DNA from: Flavobacterium salmonis | GTDB taxonomy: Bacteria > Bacteroidota > Bacteroidia > Flavobacteriales > Flavobacteriaceae | NCBI RefSeq assembly: GCF_903819435.1 | Contig: NZ_CAIJDP010000082.1 | Span: forward strand, 1-64,000 | Reading direction: 5' to 3' | Length of the DNA: 64,000 nt | Shown here: positions 18,106 through 27,561 of the stretch, piece by piece | How positions within the stretch are numbered: the first letter of the stretch is position 1 | Layout: each line of letters opens with the position of its first letter | Notes under the pieces: model-generated | Told to the model about the DNA's origin: nothing | What the model saw: only the letters and a program-made list of their open reading frames with translations | Database searches by the model: none | Translations under genes and position numbers: made by a program

Positions 18106-19107
18106 ATGAAATACAGAAAACTTGGAAAAACTGACGAACATCTATCTGCACTTGGCTTGGGATGCATGGGTATGAGCTTTGCTTACGGACCTACAGATGA
18201 CAAAGAAAGTTTAGCTACGCTGGAAAAAGCCCTTGACCTGGGGATCAACTTTTGGGATACAGCCGATATGTACGCTAATGGTGCCAATGAAGAACTTATA
18301 TCAAAGGTATTGGTACCCAACCGCGATAAGATATTTATCGCAACGAAATTCGGATTCCGTTTTAAAGATGGTATTGCAGGCCCCAGCAGTGCAGCCAATA
18401 CCTACTTTGACGGTTCGCCTGCCTGGATGAAAGTTGCTGTTGAAAACAGCCTAAAACGTATGAAAATAGACACTATTGACCTATATTATGTACATCGTGT
18501 TGATCCAAATATTCCAATTGAGGAAACTGTTGGCGCAATGTCAGATTTGGTAAAAGAAGGAAAAGTACGTTATCTTGGCCTGAGTGAGGCCTCGCCAGCC
18601 TCAATCCGCAAAGCACACGCTGTACATCCAATTGCTGCCCTGCAAAGTGAGTATTCGTTACTAACCAGAGATGTTGAAACAGATATATTACAGACTACCC
18701 GTGAACTTGGAATCTCACTGGTGCCCTATTCTCCCTTAGCACGAGGTTTGGTTACTAATGTCCTTAATATCGACACTTTTGCCGATAATGATTTTAGAAG
18801 AACCTTACCGCGCTACCAACAGGAGAATATAAATAATAACAATATTCTAGTGAGCGAATTTGCAGCAATGGCCCTGAATAAAGAATGCACGCCGGCACAA
18901 CTGGCCCTTGCATGGGTTTTGGCTCAGGGTGATGATATTATCCCAATACCCGGCACCAAAAAAAGAAAATACCTGCAAGAGAATGCAATGGCAGTTGACA
19001 TCAATATAACAAATGAGGATCTGATGACAATTGAAAGACTCCTTAAGCAATATCCTATCATAGGAGATCGGTACAGTGAAGAAGCTATGAAAATGGTCAA
19101 TCATTAA
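18106..19107 (+). CDS. Aldo/keto reductase
   Basis: The 333-residue NADPH-dependent oxidoreductase shows the AKR (alpha/beta)8 signature GINFWDTADMYANGANEEL. The catalytic tetrad is Asp51, Tyr56, Lys81 (ATKFGF) and His130 (YYVHRVDP). The C-terminal coenzyme motif IPIPGTKKRKYLQEN is present. It belongs to the AKR13/YajO-like group that reduces varied carbonyl compounds; the natural substrate is not evident. It is cytoplasmic, follows an araC regulator, and ends in a terminator 20 bp downstream. Confidence 0.93.
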   Translation: MKYRKLGKTDEHLSALGLGCMGMSFAYGPTDDKESLATLEKALDLGINFWDTADMYANGANEELISKVLVPNRDKIFIATKFGFRFKDGIAGPSSAANTYFDGSPAWMKVAVENSLKRMKIDTIDLYYVHRVDPNIPIEETVGAMSDLVKEGKVRYLGLSEASPASIRKAHAVHPIAALQSEYSLLTRDVETDILQTTRELGISLVPYSPLARGLVTNVLNIDTFADNDFRRTLPRYQQENINNNNILVSEFAAMALNKECTPAQLALAWVLAQGDDIIPIPGTKKRKYLQENAMAVDINITNEDLMTIERLLKQYPIIGDRYSEEAMKMVNH

Positions 19108-19126
19108 AATCACAAGGTTCTGATAG

Positions 19127-19170
19127 ACAAGCCTCCAAAATCAAATGACTTTGCTGGCTTGTATTTTTTT
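19127..19170 (+). terminator. Terminator of the aldo/keto reductase gene
   Basis: ACAAGCC (19127-19133) pairs with GGCTTGT (19156-19162) and is followed by A then seven T. It lies 20 bp after the stop codon. Confidence 0.75.
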
Positions 19171-19428
19171 GTGGCCCTAGATGTACTATTGGAGTAAAGT
19201 CCATTTAACAAGATTCTTTGTTTTCCTGACGCAATTCAATGTTTCAAAATTAAATAACGACAAAAGATTGCTGCAGTTAAAAAAATCAAAATTTTATGTT
19301 GGATTTAAAAATCGATGCCTTTTGAATTTCGTGATTGGTCTAATGATTTGCACAAAGAAAAGCTTGGCGTATCTTAACTTGTTTGACCGCAAAGATTACA
19401 GGATGGTCGTTAAGTTTGGAGTAAAAAT

Positions 19429-19459
19429 AAAACCACTACTTTATTAAAATAGTGGTTTT
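19429..19459. terminator. Terminator-like hairpin, possibly bidirectional
   Basis: AAAACCACTA (19429-19438) pairs exactly with TAGTGGTTTT (19450-19459) around an 11-base loop. It lies between the aldo/keto reductase and the convergent T9SS remnant and can terminate transcripts from either side. Confidence 0.7.
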
Positions 19460-19532
19460 GTAATGAATAAATAATGATGTATAAAATTATAAAGTAAATC
19501 TCCAAAATCTATATGTAATGTTTTAGAATAGG

Positions 19533-20403
19533 CTATTCGATTACTATTTTTTTGGTTATTTTAGTTGCATTTTGAGAAATCATCGCCAAATATATACCTC
19601 TGGCAAGTTTAGTTCTAATAAATTGATTAGTATTAGATTTAAGATTTTTTGTTTCGTATAATGGCTTGCCGTCTATTGAGTATATAGTAAGAGAATAATT
19701 TTCGTCTGATTGTGAAGCAAAATAAATATTAAACTCTCCACCCTTTGATGGATTAGGATATACCTGGACATTAGTATCTATTTGAATATTATCTATTGTA
19801 ATATTTTTCTCATCTGCACTTTTTGAAATATTTCCTATTTTATTGAATTTGAATAATTGACATGAAGTCCCGTAATAGTCCCAAAGTTGAAGATTTACTG
19901 TGCCATCCATATTACAATTAGAAATGCCCCAGCCTTTTGATGTATTTATGGCTGATTTTATGCTGTAATAACCATTACCTACATCGGTTACTAACCATTT
20001 TTGAGCATCATTACTATAATTATCCCAAAGTCTTATCGATTTTCCATTTGTCGGATCTGCGCTATCAAGATCAATTACACGTCCTGTAGAACTTGCATTT
20101 GATTTAAAACGCCAATAGCCATTTCCGGCATCAATAGCAATCCATTGTTGTGCTGTTGACCCTGATCTATCCCAAGGACGGATTACAGTTCCATTTGCAT
20201 TAGTCCCATACTTAAGATCTATTACTTTACTTGAATTTGTTTTAAATTCAATTTCATAAACACCATTGTTTACTATTGAAGTACTACTACAGATTTGTGA
20301 TGGTATATTGCTATTTGTATATGCAGAGAACCACTGCTTAACTGGTGCACCACAAGACTCCCAATCGTTATTGAAAGCAGTTGTAACATTAAAATAATTT
20401 TAG
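19533..20403 (-). pseudogene. 3' remnant of a secreted RICIN-lectin protein with T9SS sorting domain
   Basis: A continuous minus-strand frame runs from about 20403 to 19533 without a start codon near its 5' end and with an in-frame stop just before. It encodes a short end of an upstream domain (NDWESCGAPVKQWFSAYTN), then a RICIN-type beta-trefoil with repeated QxW-like motifs (AQQWIAIDAGNGYWRFKS and AQKWLVTDVGNGYYSIKS), then a type A T9SS C-terminal domain (VQVYPNPSKGGEFNIYF, ending KKIVIE). The intact protein was probably a secreted, lectin-bearing carbohydrate-active enzyme. The catalytic part is lost, and the break falls just downstream of the stop codon of the oxygenase gene. Confidence 0.85.
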
Positions 20404-20405
20404 GT

Positions 20406-21848
20406 CTAATCTGCGATCCAGTTACCATGAAAACCTAATGGTACGTGATGATCAAGTTTGATGCGTGCCAATGGGGCTCCATCAAAATCATCGGCGGCAA
20501 GAATGACCATTTCACTAGCATTTCTTGCGGGATCGTACCATACCTGTAAAACATACCCGTCATCCTCCACTGTTGCTCCTTTTTTTGGAACAAAAATAGG
20601 TTCTCCTGGAAGCATATCATAATCTGGGTTCAGATATTGGAAGTAGCTTGCGCCTGTTAAATAATCATATTTGATGGTACAATTGAATCCTTTGGAATCT
20701 CCCCGGCGGTTATTCACGCCTGCCATATAGCCATATCTGTGTTTTCTACCGTAGAAAAGTTCATTTGGTCGTACAAATTCTGCGCTGAAATCACCCAAGC
20801 GATCGTGGGTAATATTCCCCGTTTTAAGATCAATAACAATTCTCCACAATTCAGGATCTGAAAAGGGTGAAGGTTCATCAACCAGTGGAAATGGAAAGAA
20901 ATTCTCAGGACGAATTCCAGGTCTAATATTGATTAGGTTTTGCACAGTTGCATCTACAATAATCTTATCGTCAATTTGATAAGAATTCAAATAATGTCCA
21001 ACAGTATAAGGACCAATATCAAACCATCTGGTTTGTCCAGTCTTGCGGTGTATCAGCAGTACTTTCCCATTGACTGCTTTATCGTCAAATAACCAAGCAC
21101 TTTTCCCTTTTGGAACATAATCTTTTGAACGTGGGAAGAAGCTAATCGGTCCAAAAAAGAAAACACAAAAATCTTCTGTAAATGTAAAATCGTGACACCA
21201 TGGTGTTATGGGCATAGCAGTTTTTTGCCTACAAACGATCTCTCCTTGCTGATTTGTTGAAAAATATTCTAGTTCCTTACGCTCATTGTCTAGTGAGAAA
21301 AAAAGAGTTTCCCCGGTTTTATGATCCTGGTGAGAGTGGGCTGTAATCATACCCTTAAATTGACCTCCAAAATCAAATTTGCCCAGAGTATCTAGATTAT
21401 GCGCATCTATTTCATAGTAGAATGAGTCTACTTCATGCATAGTAAGCACTTTTCCAGCCAATTTTATAACGTTGATCCCAGCTACGGATTTAATCAATGG
21501 TGCTCCCTCAGGTAACTCCGGTTGTGGTTGACCACTTCCTCCCAAAATACCGTTATATAATGCGTGTCCTACAGATCTTTCTACTTTTAGTCCATCGGTT
21601 TCCACCAAACGGTTGGCATAGCTTGCTTTACCGTCACGTAGAAAAAATGCATGTACCATTCCGTCTCCGTCAAACCAGTGAAACTGATCTGGATTCATTG
21701 GTTTAAAATGTTGGTTACCGCCTGTACGATATAAGGCACCATTCAATTCACGAGGTATTTCGCCCTCAACATGTACATTTTCGATTTGAAACTCATTAAC
21801 AAGTGGCTCATACGGTCCTTGTAAAAACGGATTTTTATTTGTCCACAT
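20406..21848 (-). CDS. Carotenoid cleavage/lignostilbene dioxygenase family enzyme
   Basis: The 480-residue non-haem iron oxygenase cleaves a double bond in carotenoids, apocarotenoids or stilbenes. The four iron-binding histidines are visible: His171 or His173 in ITAHSHQDH, His219 in PWCHDFTFT, His285 in YTVGHYLNS and His474 in LGFHGNW near the C terminus. The length fits the bacterial family. It lies 33 bp downstream of an aldehyde dehydrogenase on the same strand. Together they would cleave a stilbene-type lignin fragment to an aromatic aldehyde and oxidise it to the acid; an apocarotenoid pathway is the alternative. There is no signal peptide. Confidence 0.92.
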   Translation of the reverse strand: MWTNKNPFLQGPYEPLVNEFQIENVHVEGEIPRELNGALYRTGGNQHFKPMNPDQFHWFDGDGMVHAFFLRDGKASYANRLVETDGLKVERSVGHALYNGILGGSGQPQPELPEGAPLIKSVAGINVIKLAGKVLTMHEVDSFYYEIDAHNLDTLGKFDFGGQFKGMITAHSHQDHKTGETLFFSLDNERKELEYFSTNQQGEIVCRQKTAMPITPWCHDFTFTEDFCVFFFGPISFFPRSKDYVPKGKSAWLFDDKAVNGKVLLIHRKTGQTRWFDIGPYTVGHYLNSYQIDDKIIVDATVQNLINIRPGIRPENFFPFPLVDEPSPFSDPELWRIVIDLKTGNITHDRLGDFSAEFVRPNELFYGRKHRYGYMAGVNNRRGDSKGFNCTIKYDYLTGASYFQYLNPDYDMLPGEPIFVPKKGATVEDDGYVLQVWYDPARNASEMVILAADDFDGAPLARIKLDHHVPLGFHGNWIAD

Positions 21849-21881
21849 AATATTCGTTGTTTATATATTAAATTTTATTAG

Positions 21882-23342
21882 TTAAAAAGGATATTTTCTA
21901 TGTTCGTACTGAACTGTAATTACTTGTAAGGTGGTAAATTCAGCCACTACTTCATCTGCGTTGAATTTGGTTAGGCCTGAACTTTTTTCTCCACCAAATA
22001 CGATTTGTGGTTCGTCATTAACCGATTGGTCGTTAATATGCACCATTCCTGTTTCTATCTGCTGAGCAATCCTTACGCCTTTATCCAAATCTTTGGTGTG
22101 TAAAGCCCCACTCAATCCATAAATGGAATCATTGGCCATTTGAATAGCTTCCTCATCATCCTTAAAAGGAATAAGAACAGCTACAGGCCCAAAAATCTCA
22201 TCGCATGCAATGGGCATTTTATTGGTGGCATTTGTAATAACTGTAGGAGCTATCACATTTCCTTCTGCTGTTCCTCCTAAAGCAAGTATGGCTCCTGCTT
22301 TTATGCTTTCATCAATGTTTTTGAGGATACGATCCACTTGTCTTTTTTCAATAAGTGGCCCAACAATTACATCGGGGTCGGCAGGGTTTCCATATTTTAG
22401 TGTAGCAATCTTTGCTATAAACTTTTCAGCAAATTCCTGATAAATATTTTCGTGGATAAGGATGCGGTTGATTGCCATACAAATCTGTCCTTGGTGCAAG
22501 AATTTTCCAAAAGCAGCAGAGTTAACGGCGTAGTCTATGTCGGCATCTTCACGAACTATGAAAGCATTGTCACCACCCATTTCAAGTACTGCTTTTTTGA
22601 GAAGTCGTCCACATTTTTCGCCTATCATACTTCCTACACGTGTAGAGCCGGTAAAAGAGATGAGCCTTGGTATAGGATTTTCCACAAAGGCATCTCCAGT
22701 CTCTTCATTACTTCCCATTACAACATTAAACACACCTTTTGGGATGCCAGCTTCTTCAAACAATTTACCCATAAACGATCCGCCAGTAATTGGTGTTTGC
22801 GGTGCCGGTTTCAATACCACTGTATTACCTACTGCCAGTGCATAAATCACAGAGCGCAGGGATAGGTAAAAAGGAAGGTTCCAAGGACTGATAACTCCAA
22901 TTACACCTAGCGGTTTGCGATAAACCCTTGCTTCTTTGCCTGCTACAGAACTTTGCGAGATATAGCCTTGTAAACGTGCTGGCATGCCTATGGCAAATTT
23001 GAAACCTTCTATTGCAGCATCAAACTCTATTTTTGCTTTTAACAATGTACTTCCACTTTCCATTACTAACAGGTCAATAAATTCCTGTTTGCGGACTGTA
23101 AACAATTCCAATGCCTTACTCATAATATCACGTCTTTCTGTAAAATTAGACACAGCCCAGTTTTTTGAAGCCAGTTTTGCAGCTTGATATGCAGCATCAA
23201 CGTCTTGCTCATCAGCACTAATAAATTCTAATATTAGCTCACCCGTATATGGATTATAATCAGCTATTTTAGAAGTCTTAGAACTACCTTCCCCCCATTC
23301 ACCGCCAATAAACTGAAGGTGAAAATTTTCATATTTTTTCAT
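21882..23342 (-). CDS. NAD(P)-dependent aldehyde dehydrogenase, aromatic-aldehyde type
   Basis: The 486-residue enzyme has the family catalytic residues Asn155 (SPWNLPF), Lys178 (VLKPAPQTP), Glu254 (LEMGGDNAFIV) and the nucleophile Cys288 (GQICMAINR). It resembles benzaldehyde/vanillin dehydrogenases in overall motifs. It is the first gene of an operon with the carotenoid/lignostilbene oxygenase. A 17-bp motif about 120 bp upstream is repeated before the FUSC/araC pair. Likely task: oxidising the aldehyde released by the oxygenase (inference). Confidence 0.93.
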   Translation of the reverse strand: MKKYENFHLQFIGGEWGEGSSKTSKIADYNPYTGELILEFISADEQDVDAAYQAAKLASKNWAVSNFTERRDIMSKALELFTVRKQEFIDLLVMESGSTLLKAKIEFDAAIEGFKFAIGMPARLQGYISQSSVAGKEARVYRKPLGVIGVISPWNLPFYLSLRSVIYALAVGNTVVLKPAPQTPITGGSFMGKLFEEAGIPKGVFNVVMGSNEETGDAFVENPIPRLISFTGSTRVGSMIGEKCGRLLKKAVLEMGGDNAFIVREDADIDYAVNSAAFGKFLHQGQICMAINRILIHENIYQEFAEKFIAKIATLKYGNPADPDVIVGPLIEKRQVDRILKNIDESIKAGAILALGGTAEGNVIAPTVITNATNKMPIACDEIFGPVAVLIPFKDDEEAIQMANDSIYGLSGALHTKDLDKGVRIAQQIETGMVHINDQSVNDEPQIVFGGEKSSGLTKFNADEVVAEFTTLQVITVQYEHRKYPF

Positions 23343-23451
23343 ATTTTTTTGATTAAAGATTATGTAATTAAGTAGTTTTGACTAGGTACTTTTACTTCTC
23401 ACTTTCATCTACAAAAGTAGGATCAAGGTTTCGGAAATAGCATGCATTTGT

Positions 23452-23477
23452 TGCTAACAGATATGTACTTTTGGGAA
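23452..23477 (-). promoter_or_regulatory. Repeated operator motif upstream of the aldehyde dehydrogenase operon
   Basis: On the minus strand the sequence reads TTCCCAAAAGTACATAT and, three bases later, TTAGCA. An identical 17-mer with TTGGCA at the same spacing occurs at 24684-24709. The two-part site suits an AraC-type monomer with two helix-turn-helix motifs. It lies about 110-135 bp before the dehydrogenase start. Confidence 0.65.
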
Positions 23478-23559
23478 ATTATTATAGTACTGGAATTGGT
23501 CACAATAATTTCAAAATCTGAGATAGGAATAATTTTAATCTATGCCGTTGTCCTGTTAT

Positions 23560-24594
23560 TTATGTTTTTTGGTAAAAAAGCTTGGGCTCTACGTATGAAA
23601 AACCGAATACCAGAACGCCAGATAATACAGTAAAACAAAATCTTTCCAATGTCATTTTTAGATCAAGTGTTTCTTCATAGCAAGACTGCAATAACACAAA
23701 CAAAGTGATATAAAATGTAGCAACAGCATAATTTCTACGCAAATAGAAAACAAACATTCCATTGACTATCACTATTAAACAAAAAAGGAAAGACTTGGGC
23801 AGTTGAATGCTAAAAATAAGATAGGCAATAATACATCCTAAAAGAGTGCCGCCAATCCTGCTTAAAATTCTTTTATGGGTAACTTGTAAAGATATTCTGG
23901 ATAAAACAACAATACTAAATGGAATCCAATAACTATGCTTTAAACTAGAATACTCTGATATATAAATACCTATCAGCAACATTACTGCCAACCTGATACT
24001 ATAAAATATTTCTTCATTATTCAACTTCAATGAATGCGTACTTTTTGATTGGTTAGTTGTAATGCTAGAATTGGGGAAAGTTCTTTGTGGTTTTCTTGTT
24101 TTTTTATAAAGGAGCAGGAATAATGCAAAGAAAAGTTGGCATAAGCTACCTATCACGCAGCCGATAAAAGTAAATGAAACATATTCAATCTCATTCTTTC
24201 CTGATGATAAGACAAAGAAAAATATCAATGAAGCAGGAATGATTAAATCTCCTGCGTTTTTTGGAAAAAACCTAAAGCAGTAAGTGATATTGAATGCCAA
24301 CCATATTATAGATAAAACAAGGATAGTGATATGATATTGTGCTAGAAATGCCACTATACACAAACATAAAATGAGGGTAGAAAATTTAAAGGAAGTTAGA
24401 AACCTGATCCTGTTACTTCCTGTTAAATAAATTCCTCCAATACTCTGTGCTGCAATTATTAAAATAATATGCTCCCGTTTAAAAGGCCCATAATAAGCAT
24501 CAATAAAGCAAAACGAAATTAAAATTGCCAGTGTAGACAGAAGCGCATTTTCTAAAGAATCTATTTTTTTTATACTCAACCACAATGATCCCAT
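23560..24594 (-). CDS. FUSC-family inner-membrane protein (aromatic acid exporter-like)
   Basis: The 344-residue protein has two groups of transmembrane helices separated by a hydrophilic linker (about residues 165-190). The C-terminal half carries the FUSC-like stretch SYWIPFSIVVLSRIS, then RILSRIGGTLLGCIIAYLIF. Family members are linked to efflux of fusaric acid and hydroxylated aromatic acids. It lies between the aldehyde dehydrogenase operon and a divergent araC gene, with the shared motif in its promoter. Export or tolerance of the aromatic acids made by the neighbouring enzymes is a fitting role (inference). It is shorter than two-domain exporters and lacks their long cytoplasmic tail. 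Confidence 0.8.
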   Translation of the reverse strand: MGSLWLSIKKIDSLENALLSTLAILISFCFIDAYYGPFKREHIILIIAAQSIGGIYLTGSNRIRFLTSFKFSTLILCLCIVAFLAQYHITILVLSIIWLAFNITYCFRFFPKNAGDLIIPASLIFFFVLSSGKNEIEYVSFTFIGCVIGSLCQLFFALFLLLYKKTRKPQRTFPNSSITTNQSKSTHSLKLNNEEIFYSIRLAVMLLIGIYISEYSSLKHSYWIPFSIVVLSRISLQVTHKRILSRIGGTLLGCIIAYLIFSIQLPKSFLFCLIVIVNGMFVFYLRRNYAVATFYITLFVLLQSCYEETLDLKMTLERFCFTVLSGVLVFGFSYVEPKLFYQKT

Positions 24595-24683
24595 AATTTC
24601 TTTTGTAATATAAATAGTTTTAACGCCTTGCTGAATTCAGTAGCAAAAATACCTTAATCGATTGTTGTAAAAGATGTACAAAA

Positions 24684-24709
24684 TGCCAATTAATATGTAC
24701 TTTTGGGAA
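24684..24709 (-). promoter_or_regulatory. Repeated operator motif between the FUSC gene and araC
   Basis: This is the second copy of TTCCCAAAAGTACATAT with a TTGGCA box three bases later (minus-strand reading). It sits about 90-115 bp before the FUSC start and about 22 bp before the araC start, so it could control both divergent genes, including autoregulation. Confidence 0.65.
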
Positions 24710-24725
24710 TATTTTTTTTTTAAAT

Positions 24726-25562
24726 GTGTTCATGGATAATTTTTTCAAAGATCAATTGTTTATAGCCAAGCTGGATAGCGAATCAGTAGTTCAGTGGTAT
24801 GAATCTGGTTATTACTATATTCTCTGGTTAGAAAAAGGAAGTGTAATTGTAAAATTTAATAATAATACTGAGCATTTGGTTGGTAATAAATTCTTGCTAA
24901 TTCCTCCTGGTAATACTCTGGAAATAGAGCTTATGGAAGATTCAATTGCTTATTGCATTGGATTTTCAATTGAGTTTCTGCGTGTAGAAGCAAAGGAATA
25001 CGCCAGTGATGTTTTTACACTTTTCATCAATCATTCTGGTGGTTTGCAATTGGAGATAGACAAAAATTATTTTCGACACGCAAAAGTCATAACCTTAATG
25101 TTGCTTCGGGAATTAAAACTCGAGCAGCCTTCTTTTCAGATTCTTCAGGCTTACATGAAAGTCATTTTGCTAACACTTATCCGTTATAGAAAACTTCATC
25201 TTACAGCTCCGGATATAAATATAGGACGAATCCATGATTTTTTTATGTTGATTTATAAGTTTTCTCTAACAAAAAAAAGGGTTTCCTTTTATGCTTCAGA
25301 GCTGAACCTATCCTCCAAAAGATTAAATCAAATACTTAATTCATATTCTCTTAAGAGTGCATCATACTACATTCAGGAAAATGTATTTATGGAAGCTAAA
25401 AGGTTGCTTATCAGTGGTAAATTTTCTATAAAAGAAGTTGGAGAAAAATTAGGTTTTGAAGATTGTGCGTATTTTAGTCGTTGTTTTAAAAAGTGGGCTG
25501 GGATTTCTCCTGACAAATACAGACTAGAATATATTTCAAAAATGGGAAATTATTCAGTATAA
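24726..25562 (+). CDS. AraC-family regulator of the aromatic/stilbene cassette
   Basis: The 278-residue protein has a cupin-like N-terminal domain (about residues 20-110) and a C-terminal AraC DNA-binding domain (about 180-270, with FYASELNLSSKRLNQILNSY and SIKEVGEKLGFEDCAYFSRCFKKWAG). Translation may start at GTG 24726 or, more likely, at ATG 24732, two codons later. It is transcribed divergently from the FUSC gene. The repeated 26-bp motif at both nearby promoters is its probable binding site. Confidence 0.88.
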   Translation: MFMDNFFKDQLFIAKLDSESVVQWYESGYYYILWLEKGSVIVKFNNNTEHLVGNKFLLIPPGNTLEIELMEDSIAYCIGFSIEFLRVEAKEYASDVFTLFINHSGGLQLEIDKNYFRHAKVITLMLLRELKLEQPSFQILQAYMKVILLTLIRYRKLHLTAPDINIGRIHDFFMLIYKFSLTKKRVSFYASELNLSSKRLNQILNSYSLKSASYYIQENVFMEAKRLLISGKFSIKEVGEKLGFEDCAYFSRCFKKWAGISPDKYRLEYISKMGNYSV

Positions 25563-25573
25563 ATAATATTTTT

Positions 25574-26354
25574 GGTTCTGTCCCATCTGTCAGAATCAAA
25601 TATAAGAATTTAGGTAATTTTAAAGTTAGTCCGCCAATGTACAGAATGATTTAAACATAGATATTCCTGGTCTAACCATCTGATTCTTTCTTACCATATG
25701 TACAACTTCAATTCCGCTCAATGTTCGTCTGGCCGATTCAAAACTTTTAAAACCTAATCCATTTTGTATTCGCCACTTGATAAAAAGATGATCCTGTTCC
25801 ACAATATTGTTGAGATATTTACACTGCCGGATTTTAATCTTTGAAAACGACCGCTTGTTATAGACTTTGATAGCGACAGTATTAGAACCGCTTTTATCAA
25901 TGTTTATTACTCTTGGTTTGTAGTTATTACTAATTGCTTTAATTAAAAAAGACTGAGCGCTCATTCTTTGTCTTTTTCTGGTCAAAAGAAAGTCAACCGT
26001 ATTACCTAATTTATCAACCGCCCTATATAAATAACACCAAATACCTTTTACTTTGATATAGGTTTCATCCAATCTCCATCTTGCCCTCACTTTGCCCTTT
26101 TTCTTCTTCATCTCTGACTCAAGCAAAGGTGTAAATTTATAAACCCAGCGTTGGATAGTGGCATGATCCGTAATAATTCCCCTAATCTTCATTATTTCTT
26201 CAATGTCACGGTAACTAAGGGTAAATCTTAATTTAAAATACACTGCCTGAAGAATGATATATTTTGGATAATAACCTTTAGTATTCATTTAGTATTCATT
26301 TTTTGATGGGTTTAAAATTATAAAGATAAAGTTATTCCCAAATGCGACAGAACC
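25574..26354 (-). mobile_element. IS6-family insertion sequence, apparently intact
   Basis: The ends are GGTTCTGTCCCATCTG (left, one mismatch to the other copies) and AATGCGACAGAACC (right, ending at 26354). The element is 781 bp with a full transposase gene. No 8-bp target duplication is seen (flanks ATATTTTT and TCTTCAAA). It separates the aromatic cassette from the xylan genes and is the only copy that could still supply transposase to the other remnants. Confidence 0.9.
25626..26288 (-). CDS. IS6-family DDE transposase
   Basis: The 220-residue protein has an N-terminal helix-turn-helix (FTLSYRDIEEIMKIRG, then DHATIQRWVYKF) and a complete DDE triad: Asp74 (WRLDETYIKVKG), Asp131 (NIDKSGSN) and Glu164 (NNIVEQDHLFIKW). 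The GFKSFESARRTLSGIE motif typical of IS6/IS26 follows. The length is within the family range. An in-frame duplicated AGTATTCATTT just upstream offers an alternative start context. Confidence 0.95.
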   Translation of the reverse strand: MNTKGYYPKYIILQAVYFKLRFTLSYRDIEEIMKIRGIITDHATIQRWVYKFTPLLESEMKKKKGKVRARWRLDETYIKVKGIWCYLYRAVDKLGNTVDFLLTRKRQRMSAQSFLIKAISNNYKPRVINIDKSGSNTVAIKVYNKRSFSKIKIRQCKYLNNIVEQDHLFIKWRIQNGLGFKSFESARRTLSGIEVVHMVRKNQMVRPGISMFKSFCTLAD

Positions 26355-26379
26355 TCTTCAAAGATCTGTCGGTTATATA

Positions 26380-27501
26380 TTAGTATTTTACAATTTGTTC
26401 TGTCCATGTCGGGGGATTAATGTAGAATCTGCCATTGGCATATTCTACAGGCTCAATTCCCATCTGAGGAAACTTCTCCCAGGGCTCAAAACTCTGGCTG
26501 TAGGGATAAGGCCTTTTTTCATCCATAAAATAATGACATGAAGTCCATAAAGTCCCGTCGGGTCCTTCAAAAAGGGCATTGTGTCCGGTTTCCTGATAAG
26601 GGTCCTGGGTATCTGTAAATTGCAGGTGATCGTAACCTCCGCTTACTGCCATCTCTGGGCGGTACCCTCTTTTTCGGGTACCAAATATAGGTTCCTGGGA
26701 AACCAGTTCCCAAGGTCCCATTGGTGACTTTGATTTTAATAATCCTACTTCGTACCCGCGTGTCCACGTGGAAAAAAACATAAAATAAGTTCCTTCCTTT
26801 TTAATCACATAAGGCCCTTCAATTCCGCCGATCATCCAATCGGGATAATCTGGCTGTTTTTTATCCAGGAACTTCTCAATGGGTGTGGTTAACCTGCCTG
26901 ATTTTAAATCAATTTTTGCCTGAAAAAGTCCGTTGCCGCTGCAGTACAGATAGGTCTCTCCATTATCATCTTCAAAGAGCGTGGAATCGTTATTGTATTG
27001 GTTGGTCAGAGGTCCGTTCACCAATTTATACGGACCTGTAATTTTATCCGATGAGAAAAGCCAGATACTGTGTGTGCTCATCCCTTTTGGATCTTCCTTG
27101 GTCACCTTGCCACTGTTTACTGTCAGGTAGTATTTATTCTGGATCAAATGGATTTCAGGTGCCCAGAAACGGCCATTGTAAGGGCAGTCCTTGGGCAGTT
27201 TGGCAGCATCAATGAGATAGGAATGAAATTTCCAGTTTATCAAATCATCGGAAACCAAAAGCTTTACACCGGGATTAGGACCTGTCCATACAGGATTCGA
27301 TGTGCCGGTTGCATACCATTTGCCATCTGATTTTACAATCATATAATCACGCATGGAAAGAACAGAATCCCGGGTCATGGGATTGGTATATTTAAATACT
27401 TTTGACGCTGTACCTGTTTTAATTTCTTTGCCGGCAACACCCTTTTGGGCAAAACTGGCAGTAGAAAAAATGAAAATAAATAAAAAAAGCGGATTTCTCA
27501 T
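26380..27501 (-). CDS. Secreted GH43-family glycoside hydrolase
   Basis: The 373-residue protein has a signal peptide (about residues 1-18) and a five-bladed propeller with the GH43 catalytic residues: general base Asp52 (MRDYMIVK), pKa modulator Asp172 (NDSTLFEDD) and general acid Glu228 (GGIEGPYV). WAPEIHLIQNKYYLTV is also typical. GH43 enzymes are arabinofuranosidases, arabinanases or xylosidases. Its operon partner, a GH115 alpha-glucuronidase 60 bp upstream, points to debranching of glucuronoarabinoxylan. No SusCD pair accompanies the two genes. Confidence 0.9.
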   Translation of the reverse strand: MRNPLFLFIFIFSTASFAQKGVAGKEIKTGTASKVFKYTNPMTRDSVLSMRDYMIVKSDGKWYATGTSNPVWTGPNPGVKLLVSDDLINWKFHSYLIDAAKLPKDCPYNGRFWAPEIHLIQNKYYLTVNSGKVTKEDPKGMSTHSIWLFSSDKITGPYKLVNGPLTNQYNNDSTLFEDDNGETYLYCSGNGLFQAKIDLKSGRLTTPIEKFLDKKQPDYPDWMIGGIEGPYVIKKEGTYFMFFSTWTRGYEVGLLKSKSPMGPWELVSQEPIFGTRKRGYRPEMAVSGGYDHLQFTDTQDPYQETGHNALFEGPDGTLWTSCHYFMDEKRPYPYSQSFEPWEKFPQMGIEPVEYANGRFYINPPTWTEQIVKY

Positions 27502-27561
27502 AATGTTTTATTAATCTTTAAAACTCTTTAATTGATGAGGCGGTTTTCAAAAAAATATCCA

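Noticed and set aside
19181..19447. 88-codon plus-strand frame after the aldo/keto reductase
   Set aside because: It begins after a terminator, has no recognisable domain or promoter, and its end runs into a second terminator hairpin.
23442..23633. 63-codon hydrophobic plus-strand frame before the dehydrogenase operon
   Set aside because: It covers the repeated operator and overlaps the FUSC gene end in antisense; the hydrophobic look comes from the antisense of a membrane protein.
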